Below, one piece after another: positions 51,176 to 60,055 of a DNA stretch of 64,000 nucleotides. Source of the stretch: Iodobacter fluviatilis. GTDB taxonomy: Bacteria > Pseudomonadota > Gammaproteobacteria > Burkholderiales > Chitinibacteraceae. The notes under the pieces were generated by a model, which did not search any database, was not told where the DNA came from, and saw only the letters and a list, made by a program, of their open reading frames with translations. The stretch spans positions 1,054,001 to 1,118,000 of the forward strand of contig NZ_UGHR01000001.1 in assembly GCF_900451195.1 (NCBI RefSeq), read 5' to 3'. The stretch's first letter is position 1, and each line of letters starts with the position of its first letter. The position numbers were made by a program, and so were the translations under genes.

Positions 51176-52498
51176 ATGGCAGAAAAATTTATTTTAGATA
51201 ACCATCATGCAGCACTGTTTAAGGTGGAAGTACAACAGGGCTTGCCTAAGTGGTCTTATATTCTATTGTTTATTTCAGTTTTGTTATTGTTGGGTGCATC
51301 AGGAAATATGCTGGCTTTATTCGGCTATAACTATGCCGGTGAGGGTGGCAATGCTTTAGAAAAAATTCATCCCTCTACGCTTACGCTTATTTTAGCTTTA
51401 CTGGCTTTTTTGGCCTATCCCCAGGGGGAAGAAAAAATAAGTTACAGCATTTTTAAATTGGGTGTTTTTCCTTATCTCTTTGTTAGCTGCATCTCAATTG
51501 TGTATACCCAAGCCATATTGGGTTTACCTGTATCCGGTTTAATCGTTAGTTGGTTTACCCCCGGCCTATTGCTGGTGTTATTGTTGCAAGTAAATAGCAA
51601 GCAAATTAAATATTTAGCCTATTTAATGCATGGTTTGCTGCTAATAAATACCATAATGGCTATTTTTGAATATAAAGTAGGTGCTCCCCTTATACCTGCG
51701 ATTCTGATTGATTACACTGGCTCAGGTGAAATTTTAGATATGCGTGATTGGGGGGAGATGCGTGCACTAGGTTTATTTGGTCACCCATTAGCATCGACTT
51801 TAATTTGCTCTTTATACATAGTAGCTTGTTTTTCACTGATCTGTTTTAAGAATGCATCACGTTTACAGATTTTTACCATGTTACATTGCCTATTAGCATT
51901 ACCATTATTTGGAGGTCGTACAAGTATTGCAATGGCTTTGGTATTTGTTGGCTTAATGTGTCTTGTGCGGTTTTGGCTGGAATTAGTTGGCAAGGGAACT
52001 AATTATTTTAATGTCATAAAAATAAAGATAGCAATTACTGTTGCAGTGCTTGCATTAATTGTGGCGTTCCAAATGGGTATGTTTGATCAGTTAATTGACC
52101 GTATTGAATATGATAATGGCAGTGGTTATACGCGTGTTTTAGCAATGCAAATTTTAGCTGATGTATCAAATATGGAGTTATTTTTAGGCGATATACATCG
52201 AACTCTTGCTGCTCGCCAAGTTGCATACGGTACTATTTATGGTATTGAAATATTCTGGGTTGGCATGGTATTAACTTATGGTTTGATCCTCAGTTTTGTA
52301 TTATTTTATTTTACTTTTAAAATGCTAGTTTTAATCATTAAAAAGTATGGATTAATTAGTTGTTGGTCTATTGTCTTCTTTTTTGTGAGTACTTCATCTG
52401 GGGTTGGCTTAGTTGCAAAAAGTGTGACGTTTAGTCTTTTGATTGTTGTGTTGTTCTGTGTTTATCATTCTGATGAATATGATAAAAACTATTGGTGA
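51176..52498 (+). CDS. Polysaccharide polymerase-like membrane protein (Wzy/VpsF type)
   Basis: 440-residue membrane protein with about ten or eleven hydrophobic segments and a soluble N-terminus of some 25 residues. The segment ALGLFGHPLASTLICSLYIV and the central loop with RTSIAMALVFVGLMC resemble O-antigen polymerase or VpsF-like proteins of exopolysaccharide loci. The gene starts three bases after the flippase stop. With the flippase it would complete a Wzy-dependent pathway. The family call is by overall pattern, not by a decisive motif. Confidence 0.68.
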   Translation: MAEKFILDNHHAALFKVEVQQGLPKWSYILLFISVLLLLGASGNMLALFGYNYAGEGGNALEKIHPSTLTLILALLAFLAYPQGEEKISYSIFKLGVFPYLFVSCISIVYTQAILGLPVSGLIVSWFTPGLLLVLLLQVNSKQIKYLAYLMHGLLLINTIMAIFEYKVGAPLIPAILIDYTGSGEILDMRDWGEMRALGLFGHPLASTLICSLYIVACFSLICFKNASRLQIFTMLHCLLALPLFGGRTSIAMALVFVGLMCLVRFWLELVGKGTNYFNVIKIKIAITVAVLALIVAFQMGMFDQLIDRIEYDNGSGYTRVLAMQILADVSNMELFLGDIHRTLAARQVAYGTIYGIEIFWVGMVLTYGLILSFVLFYFTFKMLVLIIKKYGLISCWSIVFFFVSTSSGVGLVAKSVTFSLLIVVLFCVYHSDEYDKNYW

Positions 52499-52658
52499 CT
52501 TTTTTAATTGTTGAATGTTGCTGGTTGTTGGTTTTTTATCTTTAATAGATTGTATTTTTTTTATGTGTGTATGAAATCTTTTATGCATTGATAGTTAAAT
52601 TATATATATTTTAAATATCTATATGATGTGATTAATTTATAAAATATAGCGGGAGAAT

Positions 52659-53651
52659 GTGATCGTTAATAATATAACCCCTTTGCGTGGACTTGCATGC
52701 ATTTTATTGGTGGTTTATCACGTTATTGGTGGCTCGCCGGATCAAGGCTTGCATATTTCGAATGGGTTTCTTCGTGATGCAAATGATATATTAGCTTATA
52801 TAAGAATGCCTTTGTTTACATTTTTATCAGGCTATGTTTATAGCCTGCGGCCTATAGGAAACTATTCCTCTTTTTTGTTCTTGCGTTCAAAAGCAAGACG
52901 CTTGCTGTTGCCTATGTTAACAGCAGGTAGTTTGTTTGCTGTTATTCAATACAATATAGATGCAACTAATATTAAAACTGAAAATATATGGCTTTTACAT
53001 ATTGTGCCAGTGGCTCATTATTGGTTTGTTGAGTCTTTGTTTATTGTTTTTTGTTTTGTAATATTTTTTGAGAAATTTAATTTTATTAATGATGGTAGAA
53101 GATTTGCTATTATATTTGTAATTGCGACTTTGATGTTTTGCACTATATCTGCTCCTGTATACATTGGTATTCATGGTGCTTTATATTTACTTCCTTATTT
53201 TCTTTTTGGGCTTGGTGTTTGTCGATTTAATTTAAAGTCAGATCGGTTTTTTGTAAAAATGGCATCTTTTTTTGTTGCTGTGTTTGTATTAGGGGCGATA
53301 GGGCTGGTAGGTGGTGCCATTAATAGGCAAACTCCAGTTGCTCTTTGTGTAGGTTTGATTGCATGCTACTTTTTAATTAATTTAGATTTAAAGTCTTCAT
53401 TTTTGTCTGGTATTGGAAAATACTCTTATGGTGTTTATTTATATCATGTTTTTTTTAGCGCATCTGCCCGCATGACGATTGGTTTATTTACTTATGATAT
53501 TGCGCTACACCTCAGTGTTGGAGTTTTCAGCGCTATTGCTGGTTCAATTGTCTTATACAAATTTCTGTCCAAGAGTCCAATTTTGAGTACCTTGTTTTTA
53601 GGAAAGAGATTTATACGAACTAAAAAGATAAAAATGGAATGTGTAAATTGA
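52659..53651 (+). CDS. Membrane acyltransferase (acyltransferase 3 family)
   Basis: 330-residue membrane protein starting with GTG at 52659, supported by GGGAGA just upstream. TPLRGLACILLVVYHVIGGS carries the R...H motif of acyltransferase family 3, and RMPLFTFLSGYVYSLRP the second conserved segment. About ten membrane segments. The gene is separated from the operon body by 160 AT-rich bases, so it may have its own promoter. Predicted to O-acetylate a sugar of the exopolysaccharide. Confidence 0.82.
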   Translation: MIVNNITPLRGLACILLVVYHVIGGSPDQGLHISNGFLRDANDILAYIRMPLFTFLSGYVYSLRPIGNYSSFLFLRSKARRLLLPMLTAGSLFAVIQYNIDATNIKTENIWLLHIVPVAHYWFVESLFIVFCFVIFFEKFNFINDGRRFAIIFVIATLMFCTISAPVYIGIHGALYLLPYFLFGLGVCRFNLKSDRFFVKMASFFVAVFVLGAIGLVGGAINRQTPVALCVGLIACYFLINLDLKSSFLSGIGKYSYGVYLYHVFFSASARMTIGLFTYDIALHLSVGVFSAIAGSIVLYKFLSKSPILSTLFLGKRFIRTKKIKMECVN

Positions 53652-53781
53652 TAGTATATTCGCATATTGAAATACATTGCTTTTATGTGAGTATGTTTTA
53701 TTTGATATTTTAATAATAAATAAATGATTTTAATCTAGTATGGAATGTATTTAGTGATTATCTAATTTTTAAGAAGGCTGT

Positions 53782-54771
53782 ATGTCTCATAATTATCGTG
53801 ATGATTGGGTTGATTATGCCAAGGGTATTGGTATTTTATTGGTGGTATATGGTCATGTGATTCGTGGATTAATTAAAGCTGGCTTGGCTATCCATCTGTC
53901 AGAATTAAACTTTATCGATGCTATTATTTATGGCTTTCATATGCCTCTTTTTTTCTTTTTGTCCGGTTACCTTTTTATACAATCTGCCCAAAGGTGGAAT
54001 AGTAAAAAATTATTTTTTAATAAAATTGATTCTATATTGTATGTGTATATTATTTGGTCTTTAATTCAAGGTGCGGTTGAGGTTATGCTAAGCAGGTATA
54101 CCAATGCAGGAATAGATGGTGCTTCTGTATTGAGTTTATTTTGGGAGCCCAGAGCTCATTTTTGGTTTCTTTATGCCTTGTTTTTTATTTTTATTTTTAT
54201 TATTTATTTTAAAGACTGGATAGTTAAAAATATTACCATCACATTTGTATGTTCTTTGTTGATATTGTTTTTTTTACCACTTACAAAAATTGCTGCTATT
54301 GATTTACCAGCACATTTTATTGTCTTTTTTGTTTTTGGTATGCTGATTAAACAGAATGCTAAATTTTTGAGAGTGAATAAATGGATGATGGTGATCTATT
54401 TAGCGTTTGCTGTGTTTACTTTTTTACTTGCCAGAACTATTCATGAAAGTGACATCATTAACCGAATGTTGATGTTCGTTTATTCACTATCTTGTATCTT
54501 GTTACTTAGTTCTTTTTGTATTGGAATAGGTGATAAGTATGGTTTTATTATGAGAGTTGGTCAGGCTTCGTTAGCTATTTATCTAATTCATGTCATTGTT
54601 GGAAGTGGTGCAAGAATTGCATTGAATAAATTTTTTGGAATTCAAAATTTTTATATTCTATTCATAGCTGGACTGATTACTTCTGTGCTCATGCCTATGT
54701 TTGTATGGCACTATGCAAAGCGCAACCCCATTAAATTTTTATTTATCGCCCCTTATAAATTTGGCCGTTAA
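53782..54771 (+). CDS. Membrane acyltransferase (acyltransferase 3, fucose O-acetylase-like)
   Basis: 329-residue membrane protein. WVDYAKGIGILLVVYGHVIR and FHMPLFFFLSGYLF are the two conserved acyltransferase 3 segments, with the catalytic His in YGHV; this opening is close to the YjcD/fucose 4-O-acetylase type. About ten hydrophobic segments. AAGAAGG precedes the ATG. It is the last gene of the rightward run and ends facing the LapG-like gene, with a terminator just beyond. Confidence 0.82.
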   Translation: MSHNYRDDWVDYAKGIGILLVVYGHVIRGLIKAGLAIHLSELNFIDAIIYGFHMPLFFFLSGYLFIQSAQRWNSKKLFFNKIDSILYVYIIWSLIQGAVEVMLSRYTNAGIDGASVLSLFWEPRAHFWFLYALFFIFIFIIYFKDWIVKNITITFVCSLLILFFLPLTKIAAIDLPAHFIVFFVFGMLIKQNAKFLRVNKWMMVIYLAFAVFTFLLARTIHESDIINRMLMFVYSLSCILLLSSFCIGIGDKYGFIMRVGQASLAIYLIHVIVGSGARIALNKFFGIQNFYILFIAGLITSVLMPMFVWHYAKRNPIKFLFIAPYKFGR

Positions 54772-54810
54772 TTTTACTTTGATTTGTTCCTTTATAATGT
54801 TCATTTTTTA

Positions 54811-55518
54811 TCACATGGCCTGCTCGCGGGCCATTTTTTCTTTCAGGTCTTTCCAGAATCTGATTTGGCTTGCGCCACCTTTTTTCTGGGTATCTCCCGC
54901 CCAGATATCATCATCATTAAAGCTGTATACCGGCTCTAAATCTGTGCGCTGTGATGCTGGTTTAATTTCGCCGGTTAAAATATCTAGGATATAGGGCTCG
55001 GCTTCGGGGGTGGGATACCAGGCCAGTACCATATGGGCTTCATTTATTTTTAGTGCCCGTACATACACCATACGTAATTGGCCAGCTGGTGCGCCTAAAT
55101 CCCTCAGGCTAAAATATTTGGCCGCAGCATAATCTTCGCAATCGCCCGCATTCGATGCCAGCATTTCAATAGGTGTGGCCCAGTAATCTGTTACACCCCA
55201 ATGGGCCTGGTCGGTTTGGTAGGGTATTTTATTAAAAAAACGATTGGTGTTTTTTAGTGTATTGACCACAGGTGTTTTGGGCGGGCTCCATTGGCCTTGT
55301 GCCGCTGGCTTTTCTTCCTGAATAAATTCTTTCCATGCTAATAACCTAGGCACAGCACTTTGCCCCCAGCGTTTAGCAATTGCACTAAGCAAATTAGCAG
55401 AAAATTCGGTTAAGCCTGAAGCCATACTGATTGCGGTGCATAAACTCAGCGCCAGCACAAATAAGCCCACTTTAAAGCGGGCTTGTTTACGGGTGGGCAG
55501 AGCAGGCAATTTATACAT
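54811..55518 (-). CDS. lapG: LapG-like periplasmic transglutaminase-fold cysteine protease
   Basis: LapG-type proteases (bacterial transglutaminase-like cysteine proteases, DUF920) cut the N-terminal retention module of large adhesins and are held inactive by LapD at high c-di-GMP. The 235-residue product has an N-terminal membrane anchor or uncleaved signal (about 15-35) and the Cys-His-Asp triad in NAGDCEDYAAAKYFSL (Cys127), EAHMVLAW (His162) and YILDIL (Asp179). It overlaps the preceding gene by eight bases. Homologues also occur inside exopolysaccharide loci, so the partner may be a matrix protein; a LapD-like gene is 15 kb away. Confidence 0.82.
   Translation of the reverse strand: MYKLPALPTRKQARFKVGLFVLALSLCTAISMASGLTEFSANLLSAIAKRWGQSAVPRLLAWKEFIQEEKPAAQGQWSPPKTPVVNTLKNTNRFFNKIPYQTDQAHWGVTDYWATPIEMLASNAGDCEDYAAAKYFSLRDLGAPAGQLRMVYVRALKINEAHMVLAWYPTPEAEPYILDILTGEIKPASQRTDLEPVYSFNDDDIWAGDTQKKGGASQIRFWKDLKEKMAREQAM
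54815..54840 (+). terminator. Terminator of the rightward exopolysaccharide operon, inside the lapG 3' end
   Basis: ATGGCC (54815-54820) pairs with GGCCAT (54829-54834) around an 8-base loop, followed by TTTTTC. It is oriented for the rightward acyltransferase transcript and overlaps the last codons of the convergent LapG-like gene. Confidence 0.6.
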
Positions 55519-56146
55519 TCAGATTAGGATAGCTGGCCTTTAGCTTTAGCACATTGTCTTTTTGCTGCAGCATGGCTTGTTTATAAACTTGGCCCATTTT
55601 CTGGTGGATTGTAGCAGATAGCTTGTCCCAATTTTGAAACCCTGCATTCAAAATAGCCAGTTGGGTATCGGGCTCGTAGGGGTTTAATTGTGCTGATCTG
55701 ATCAGTAATTGCTCAAACTCTGCATCGTGCTGATTCAGATACGCTTTAAATTGCACAATATTGGCCATATTACTTCCATTATTAGGCTGTACCTGCAGGG
55801 CTGCGCGGTATTGATTAATTGCCTCCTGATAAAACACATCTCTTACTAGTTTAAAATTAGCCGCTTTTAGCCCGCGCAATACTTGCAGGCGTGCAAGATC
55901 TGTATGGTATTGGGCAATATCGGGGCAGGCTATGCTGGCTTTTTCTAAAATGTCTCGGTTTTTAATCCATTGGGCCAAATCAAGTGGCTGCTGCGGCTGG
56001 CTTAGCCAGCTTTGTACCTGTTTGCGTGCTTCTAATGTTTGAATATCGTACCAAGCATATTTAAGGCTTGGCCAGATTGCGATACTTGCCAGCCAGATAG
56101 CCAGAGCCATTAGCGGTAATACCGCTGCTGATTTTAATTTATTCAT
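55511..56146 (-). CDS. Membrane-anchored helical (TPR-like) protein of the exopolysaccharide locus
   Basis: 211 residues with one N-terminal membrane segment (about 8-28, LPLMALAIWLASIAIWPSL) and a helical remainder resembling tetratricopeptide repeats, for example FYQEAINQYRAALQVQPNNG followed by LLIRSAQLNPYEPDTQL. It is placed between the tyrosine phosphatase (4-base overlap) and the LapG-like protease (8-base overlap), so the three are co-translated. It may be a VpsP-like assembly protein of exopolysaccharide systems; that name is a guess from context. Confidence 0.6.
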   Translation of the reverse strand: MNKLKSAAVLPLMALAIWLASIAIWPSLKYAWYDIQTLEARKQVQSWLSQPQQPLDLAQWIKNRDILEKASIACPDIAQYHTDLARLQVLRGLKAANFKLVRDVFYQEAINQYRAALQVQPNNGSNMANIVQFKAYLNQHDAEFEQLLIRSAQLNPYEPDTQLAILNAGFQNWDKLSATIHQKMGQVYKQAMLQQKDNVLKLKASYPNLNV

Positions 56147-56865
56147 ATGCGCTTATTTATAATGCCCAATGGGCGTTCAATGGTCAGCATATCTGCATAA
56201 TCCTGGCCGTGTTGTGCCATTACAGCGGCATGGCCTAGGTGCAGATTTGGGGGGCGGTACGCTAAGTTATGGCAATCGCTGGCTAATAAATAGACCCAGT
56301 CTTTTTCTAATAAATAGTCTGCTGTTTTGCGGGCCTTGCTGCCAAATTGATTGCAAAGCGATCCGGCTGTTACTTGCAGCCAGCAGCCCAAATCAATGAG
56401 ATGCTGCGCTTTTTCTGGCTGGGCCTGAATAGCGGCATTGCGTTCTGGGTGGGCAATCAGCGGGCGAATACCCAGTTTTAAAAAATGGCGGATAAATTGC
56501 TCGCTGCCCACGGGGATCATTTGGTCTGGAAACTCTAATAGCATGATTTTCATGCCATCCACTTCGCCCAGAAAAGGCACTTCGTTTTTTTCCAGCAGCG
56601 GCAAGATCTCTTCGCCAAGGCGTACCTCCCCCCCTAAATGAATATCTAGGGGGATTTTCTTGCTGGCTAGGTGCAATTTAAAGATGGCAATTTCGCATTC
56701 AAGCGCTGTGCGCTGGTTATTCCAGCGGGCAGGGTAGATATGGGGCGTTAATATCGCCGTTTTAATGCCATTTTTTACGGCTTCTGCTGCTAATTGCAGC
56801 GCCATTTCCATATCCCTTGGGCCATCATCAACAGTGGGTAATATATGGCAGTGAATATCAATCAT
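56143..56865 (-). CDS. PHP-type protein-tyrosine phosphatase (CpsB/CapC/YwqE family)
   Basis: These manganese-dependent phosphatases dephosphorylate the tyrosine kinase that controls capsule and exopolysaccharide length. The 240-residue product begins MIDIHCHILPTVDDGPRDME, the PHP metal site, with further ligands in AILTPHIYP, LIAHPERNAAI and LLASDCHNLAYR. The last includes the D-C/A-H element. It leads a three-gene leftward unit with the TPR-like and LapG-like genes, separate from the kinase gene by a terminator. It would oppose the Wzc-like kinase encoded at 57137. Confidence 0.88.
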   Translation of the reverse strand: MIDIHCHILPTVDDGPRDMEMALQLAAEAVKNGIKTAILTPHIYPARWNNQRTALECEIAIFKLHLASKKIPLDIHLGGEVRLGEEILPLLEKNEVPFLGEVDGMKIMLLEFPDQMIPVGSEQFIRHFLKLGIRPLIAHPERNAAIQAQPEKAQHLIDLGCWLQVTAGSLCNQFGSKARKTADYLLEKDWVYLLASDCHNLAYRPPNLHLGHAAVMAQHGQDYADMLTIERPLGIINKRI

Positions 56866-57081
56866 GATGATTGGTTTTACCTAGAGTATTGATTGTATTA
56901 ACGGTGTCAGATATACAATATTTAATTATCGCATGCTTGGGTATTTGAATCTTGCAATTAGTGAGGGGTGAGCAACATAATATTCGGGTTTTACCCCGGT
57001 CTGTCAAGCTGAGTAAAACTCGCTGTGAGGGGGTAAACCTTGTAAGCAGATTATTAACTAAAGATGCAAATTCACAGCAAT

Positions 57082-57123
57082 AAAACAAAAGGGCAACTTT
57101 ATATAAGTTGCCCTTTTGTTTTT
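57082..57123 (-). terminator. Strong terminator after the Wzc-like kinase gene
   Basis: AACAAAAGGGCAACTT (57084-57099) pairs with AAGTTGCCCTTTTGTT (57105-57120) around a 5-base loop. On the minus strand the stem is followed by TTTATT. A 16-bp perfect stem 14 bases after the kinase stop makes the call firm. It separates the export/kinase genes from the phosphatase unit. Confidence 0.88.
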
Positions 57124-57136
57124 ACATCACCGGCTA

Positions 57137-59308
57137 TTAGGTTGCCCCGTATGCTTTTCCATATTGGCTGATGCTGCCGTATTGCCCGTAATAGCGCTCT
57201 GCCTTTTTAAAATCCAAGTGGCTGAGCGTTACGCCTAAAACCCGCCCGCCAGCTTGTGTAAGTCGCGCCAGATTTTTGCGTGCAATTGGGTGCGGCGTTT
57301 CTTGGGCGCGGGTTACAAAAAGGGTATCGCTGCACAGCGGCGCTAAAATCAGTGGATCGCTAACCAAGCTTAATGGCGGGCCATCAATCACCAGCATTTC
57401 ATAGCTTGCCGATAATTGTTTTAATAATTCGCTAAAGCGCTTAGACATCAATATCTCTAAAGAGCTTGGCGGAATATCCCCGGTGCCAATGCAATACAAT
57501 TGGCTGTCGCCAACACGCTGCAGGCATTCTTCTAAAGTCGCATTGCCTGCTACTAGATTGCTGAGGCCAGGGCTTGCAGGGTTTAGCCCTAATTTGCGTG
57601 CTAAACCAGGTTTACGCAAATCGGCATCAATAATTAGTGTGCGGCGTGTGCTGGATAATGCCAGCGCTAAATTACTGGCAAAAGTGGTTTTACCTTCATT
57701 TGGCATGCTGGATGTAATCAGCAGGGTGCGCTCTGTGGCATCAATTGAAGATAAAGCTACGCCTGTGCGGGCCGTAAAGATAGATTCGGCATAAATAGAT
57801 CTTGGTTCACTTAATACTAATTTACCTGCATCACTGGCTTGTTTCTTATTAAGCAGTGGAATGCTGGTCAGTAATGGGTGGCCTAATAAGCGTTCTACAT
57901 CATCGCTATTATTAATTGTGTTATTCAGGCGGTCTAATAGAACGGCTGCACTTGCTGCAACTAATAAGCCCAGCAACGTTGCCATCATTATTATTTGTAA
58001 CTTTTTGGGCTTTATTGGTGTGTTTGGGATACTTGCGTTATCTATAATTCTGGCTATCGCGGATTGCAGGTCTTGCGATACTGCTGTTTCTTTAGCTCGG
58101 GCAATAAAGCTTTCATATAGTTGGCGATTCGCTGCGGCCTCACGCTCCAGTACGCCAAGCTGTACTTCTTTGCGGTTTAAATTTGATACTGCGCCACGGG
58201 CCTGGTTTAATACGGCTTCTAAAGCGCGCTCTGTACCCAGTGCGGCTTCATAGCTTTGGCGCAAGCTTCCTACGACAGCATCGACCTGGCGTTTTGCATT
58301 TATTTTGGCAGAGCGTAGCTCACCCTCGGCTTGTACCATTTTTGGGTGGTCTTCACCGTAGCGCTGAATAAGTTCTGATACTTTTCTTTCGGCTTCTGCT
58401 TCTTGTCTTTTTGAGTCAGATACTTGTGGGTTGGTAATCACTGCCGGCACACTGCTGTAATCGCCATTTTTAACGGCAGTCACCTGTCGATAGGCGTTTT
58501 CTGCCTCTGCCCGTTTCATCTTTGCAGTAATTAATTGTTGGTTTGTATCTGCAATTTGCGTGCTGGTGCCATTTTGTCCTTCTTTACTTAAAGAGATAAT
58601 GCCATTTGTTTCGCGGTATTTCTGTAAAGCATATTCGGATTTATCCAGTTTCTCGCGCAAGCCTCCAACGCGGCCATTTAGCCATTGTGATGCACTTTGT
58701 GCCATAGCAAAGCGTGCATCTCTGTCGCTATCAATATACATTTCAGCTAGTTTATTTGGCACTGCTGCGGCCAGTTCTTTATCTGTGCTGGTAAAACTTA
58801 TTTTTACTAGCTGGCTTAAACGGACTAACTCAATATCAACGTTTGCCGCAAAGCTGGGATAAATAGCTGCAGCCAGTTTTTCTTCTGTCCAGTTATTATT
58901 GAGTGTGGGTTCTTCAGTCTTCAAAAAAGATGACCAAAGCGGTTTTTTTGTGATGCGTGGATCATAAGCCGGGTTTTCCCAAAGCTTTAAGTTCTTGATC
59001 GTTTTAATGGCTAAATCTCTGGATTGCAAAATTTCTGCCTGGGTTTGAAAGTACTCTCGGTTGGCCGTTACTCCAGAATAAACTTCTTCAACAGATACAA
59101 TTTTTTGCCGACTTGATTCAACCAAAATGGTTGTGGTGGATCGATATGAGGGGGCAATTGAAAAGACGACTGCTGTGGCAACAGCAGCAATTGCAACGGC
59201 AAAAACAATAATTTTCCATTTGCGTTTGTTAATGCTGCGCCAATATTCAAGCAGGGGAGTGGTTTCTTGCGCGGGTATTAGCCCTGCAAGATGTTGGGGT
59301 CGATTCAT
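57137..59308 (-). CDS. Wzc-like polysaccharide co-polymerase and tyrosine autokinase
   Basis: Controls polymer length and export together with the Wza-like channel. The 723-residue product has a Wzz domain with membrane segments near 33-53 and 436-456, a long periplasmic coiled region (about 190-400), and a C-terminal BY-kinase domain: Walker A SSMPNEGKTTFASNLALAL near 527, Walker A' LIIDADLRKPG, and Walker B MLVIDGPP. The C-terminus has a tyrosine cluster (ERYYGQYGSISQYGKAYGAT) for autophosphorylation. AAGGATTAGGC precedes the ATG. It is co-directional with the wza-like and EpsL-type genes. The PHP phosphatase at 56143 is its likely counterpart. Confidence 0.9.
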   Translation of the reverse strand: MNRPQHLAGLIPAQETTPLLEYWRSINKRKWKIIVFAVAIAAVATAVVFSIAPSYRSTTTILVESSRQKIVSVEEVYSGVTANREYFQTQAEILQSRDLAIKTIKNLKLWENPAYDPRITKKPLWSSFLKTEEPTLNNNWTEEKLAAAIYPSFAANVDIELVRLSQLVKISFTSTDKELAAAVPNKLAEMYIDSDRDARFAMAQSASQWLNGRVGGLREKLDKSEYALQKYRETNGIISLSKEGQNGTSTQIADTNQQLITAKMKRAEAENAYRQVTAVKNGDYSSVPAVITNPQVSDSKRQEAEAERKVSELIQRYGEDHPKMVQAEGELRSAKINAKRQVDAVVGSLRQSYEAALGTERALEAVLNQARGAVSNLNRKEVQLGVLEREAAANRQLYESFIARAKETAVSQDLQSAIARIIDNASIPNTPIKPKKLQIIMMATLLGLLVAASAAVLLDRLNNTINNSDDVERLLGHPLLTSIPLLNKKQASDAGKLVLSEPRSIYAESIFTARTGVALSSIDATERTLLITSSMPNEGKTTFASNLALALSSTRRTLIIDADLRKPGLARKLGLNPASPGLSNLVAGNATLEECLQRVGDSQLYCIGTGDIPPSSLEILMSKRFSELLKQLSASYEMLVIDGPPLSLVSDPLILAPLCSDTLFVTRAQETPHPIARKNLARLTQAGGRVLGVTLSHLDFKKAERYYGQYGSISQYGKAYGAT

Positions 59309-59358
59309 ATTGCCTAATCCTTGCCTTGTCGATCTGTGGTGGCTGACTAAATATTCAG

Positions 59359-60018
59359 TTAGAAAAAGCTATCTTGTACGGTAATGATATCGCCAGGGAA
59401 AATGAGCGTATTAAGATCCACTTTTTGTTGCACTTGGCTTGGGTCATTCGCACGGATTACGAATATTTTTTCTTTAGAAGCGCGTTCTTTAAAACCGCCC
59501 GCTAAAGCAATTGCTTTTAGTACAGTTAATCCAGGCTGAAATGGGTAGCCACCTGCACTGGCGATCATGCCATTGATATAGTAGGGGCGGTATTCTTCGA
59601 TAAAAACGGCGACGCGCGGGTTGACCAGATAACGCCCTTTTAGCCCCGTGGTGATTAAGCGTTGTAAATCACCGGTGGTCATATCTTTGATCACAATCTC
59701 GCCCAGCACAGGGTATTGCAATGTGCCTGCATCGGTCAGCTTTACCCGCTCACGGCTTAGCTCGTCTTCGCCAAATACACGAATGGTCACTATATCCCCT
59801 GCTCCTAGCTTGTAGTTGGATAAAGGGCTGGTTGGTTTAATGCCGGGCAGTTCTGGTTCTGTACTGGCTTTGGGAGCATTTAATTCGGGAGCATCAAAGA
59901 TTGATGCACTGGCATTTGCCGCCAGTAGCGCAGAAGCAAGCAGGGCGGAAGATAAAAAACCTCTGAAACACAGGCCACCCTGCGCTTCAGAGGTTGATAG
60001 CAACGGTTTAGTTGGCAT
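59359..60018 (-). CDS. Polysaccharide export protein (Wza/EpsE-like)
   Basis: Forms or contributes to the outer-membrane export channel. The 219-residue product has an exported N-terminus (FLSSALLASALLAANASASI) without a clear lipobox, then the Poly_export domain starting YKLGAGDIVTIRVFGEDELS, followed by a SLBB-like segment ASAGGYPFQPGLTVLKAIAL and GGFKERASKEKIFVIR. The length is that of the short Wza-like class common in exosortase-linked exopolysaccharide loci. It lies between the EpsL-type barrel gene (37 bp) and the kinase gene (50 bp). Confidence 0.87.
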   Translation of the reverse strand: MPTKPLLSTSEAQGGLCFRGFLSSALLASALLAANASASIFDAPELNAPKASTEPELPGIKPTSPLSNYKLGAGDIVTIRVFGEDELSRERVKLTDAGTLQYPVLGEIVIKDMTTGDLQRLITTGLKGRYLVNPRVAVFIEEYRPYYINGMIASAGGYPFQPGLTVLKAIALAGGFKERASKEKIFVIRANDPSQVQQKVDLNTLIFPGDIITVQDSFF

Positions 60019-60055
60019 CAGTGGAATGTCTCATTTAGTTAATTGTAAGCAAAAA

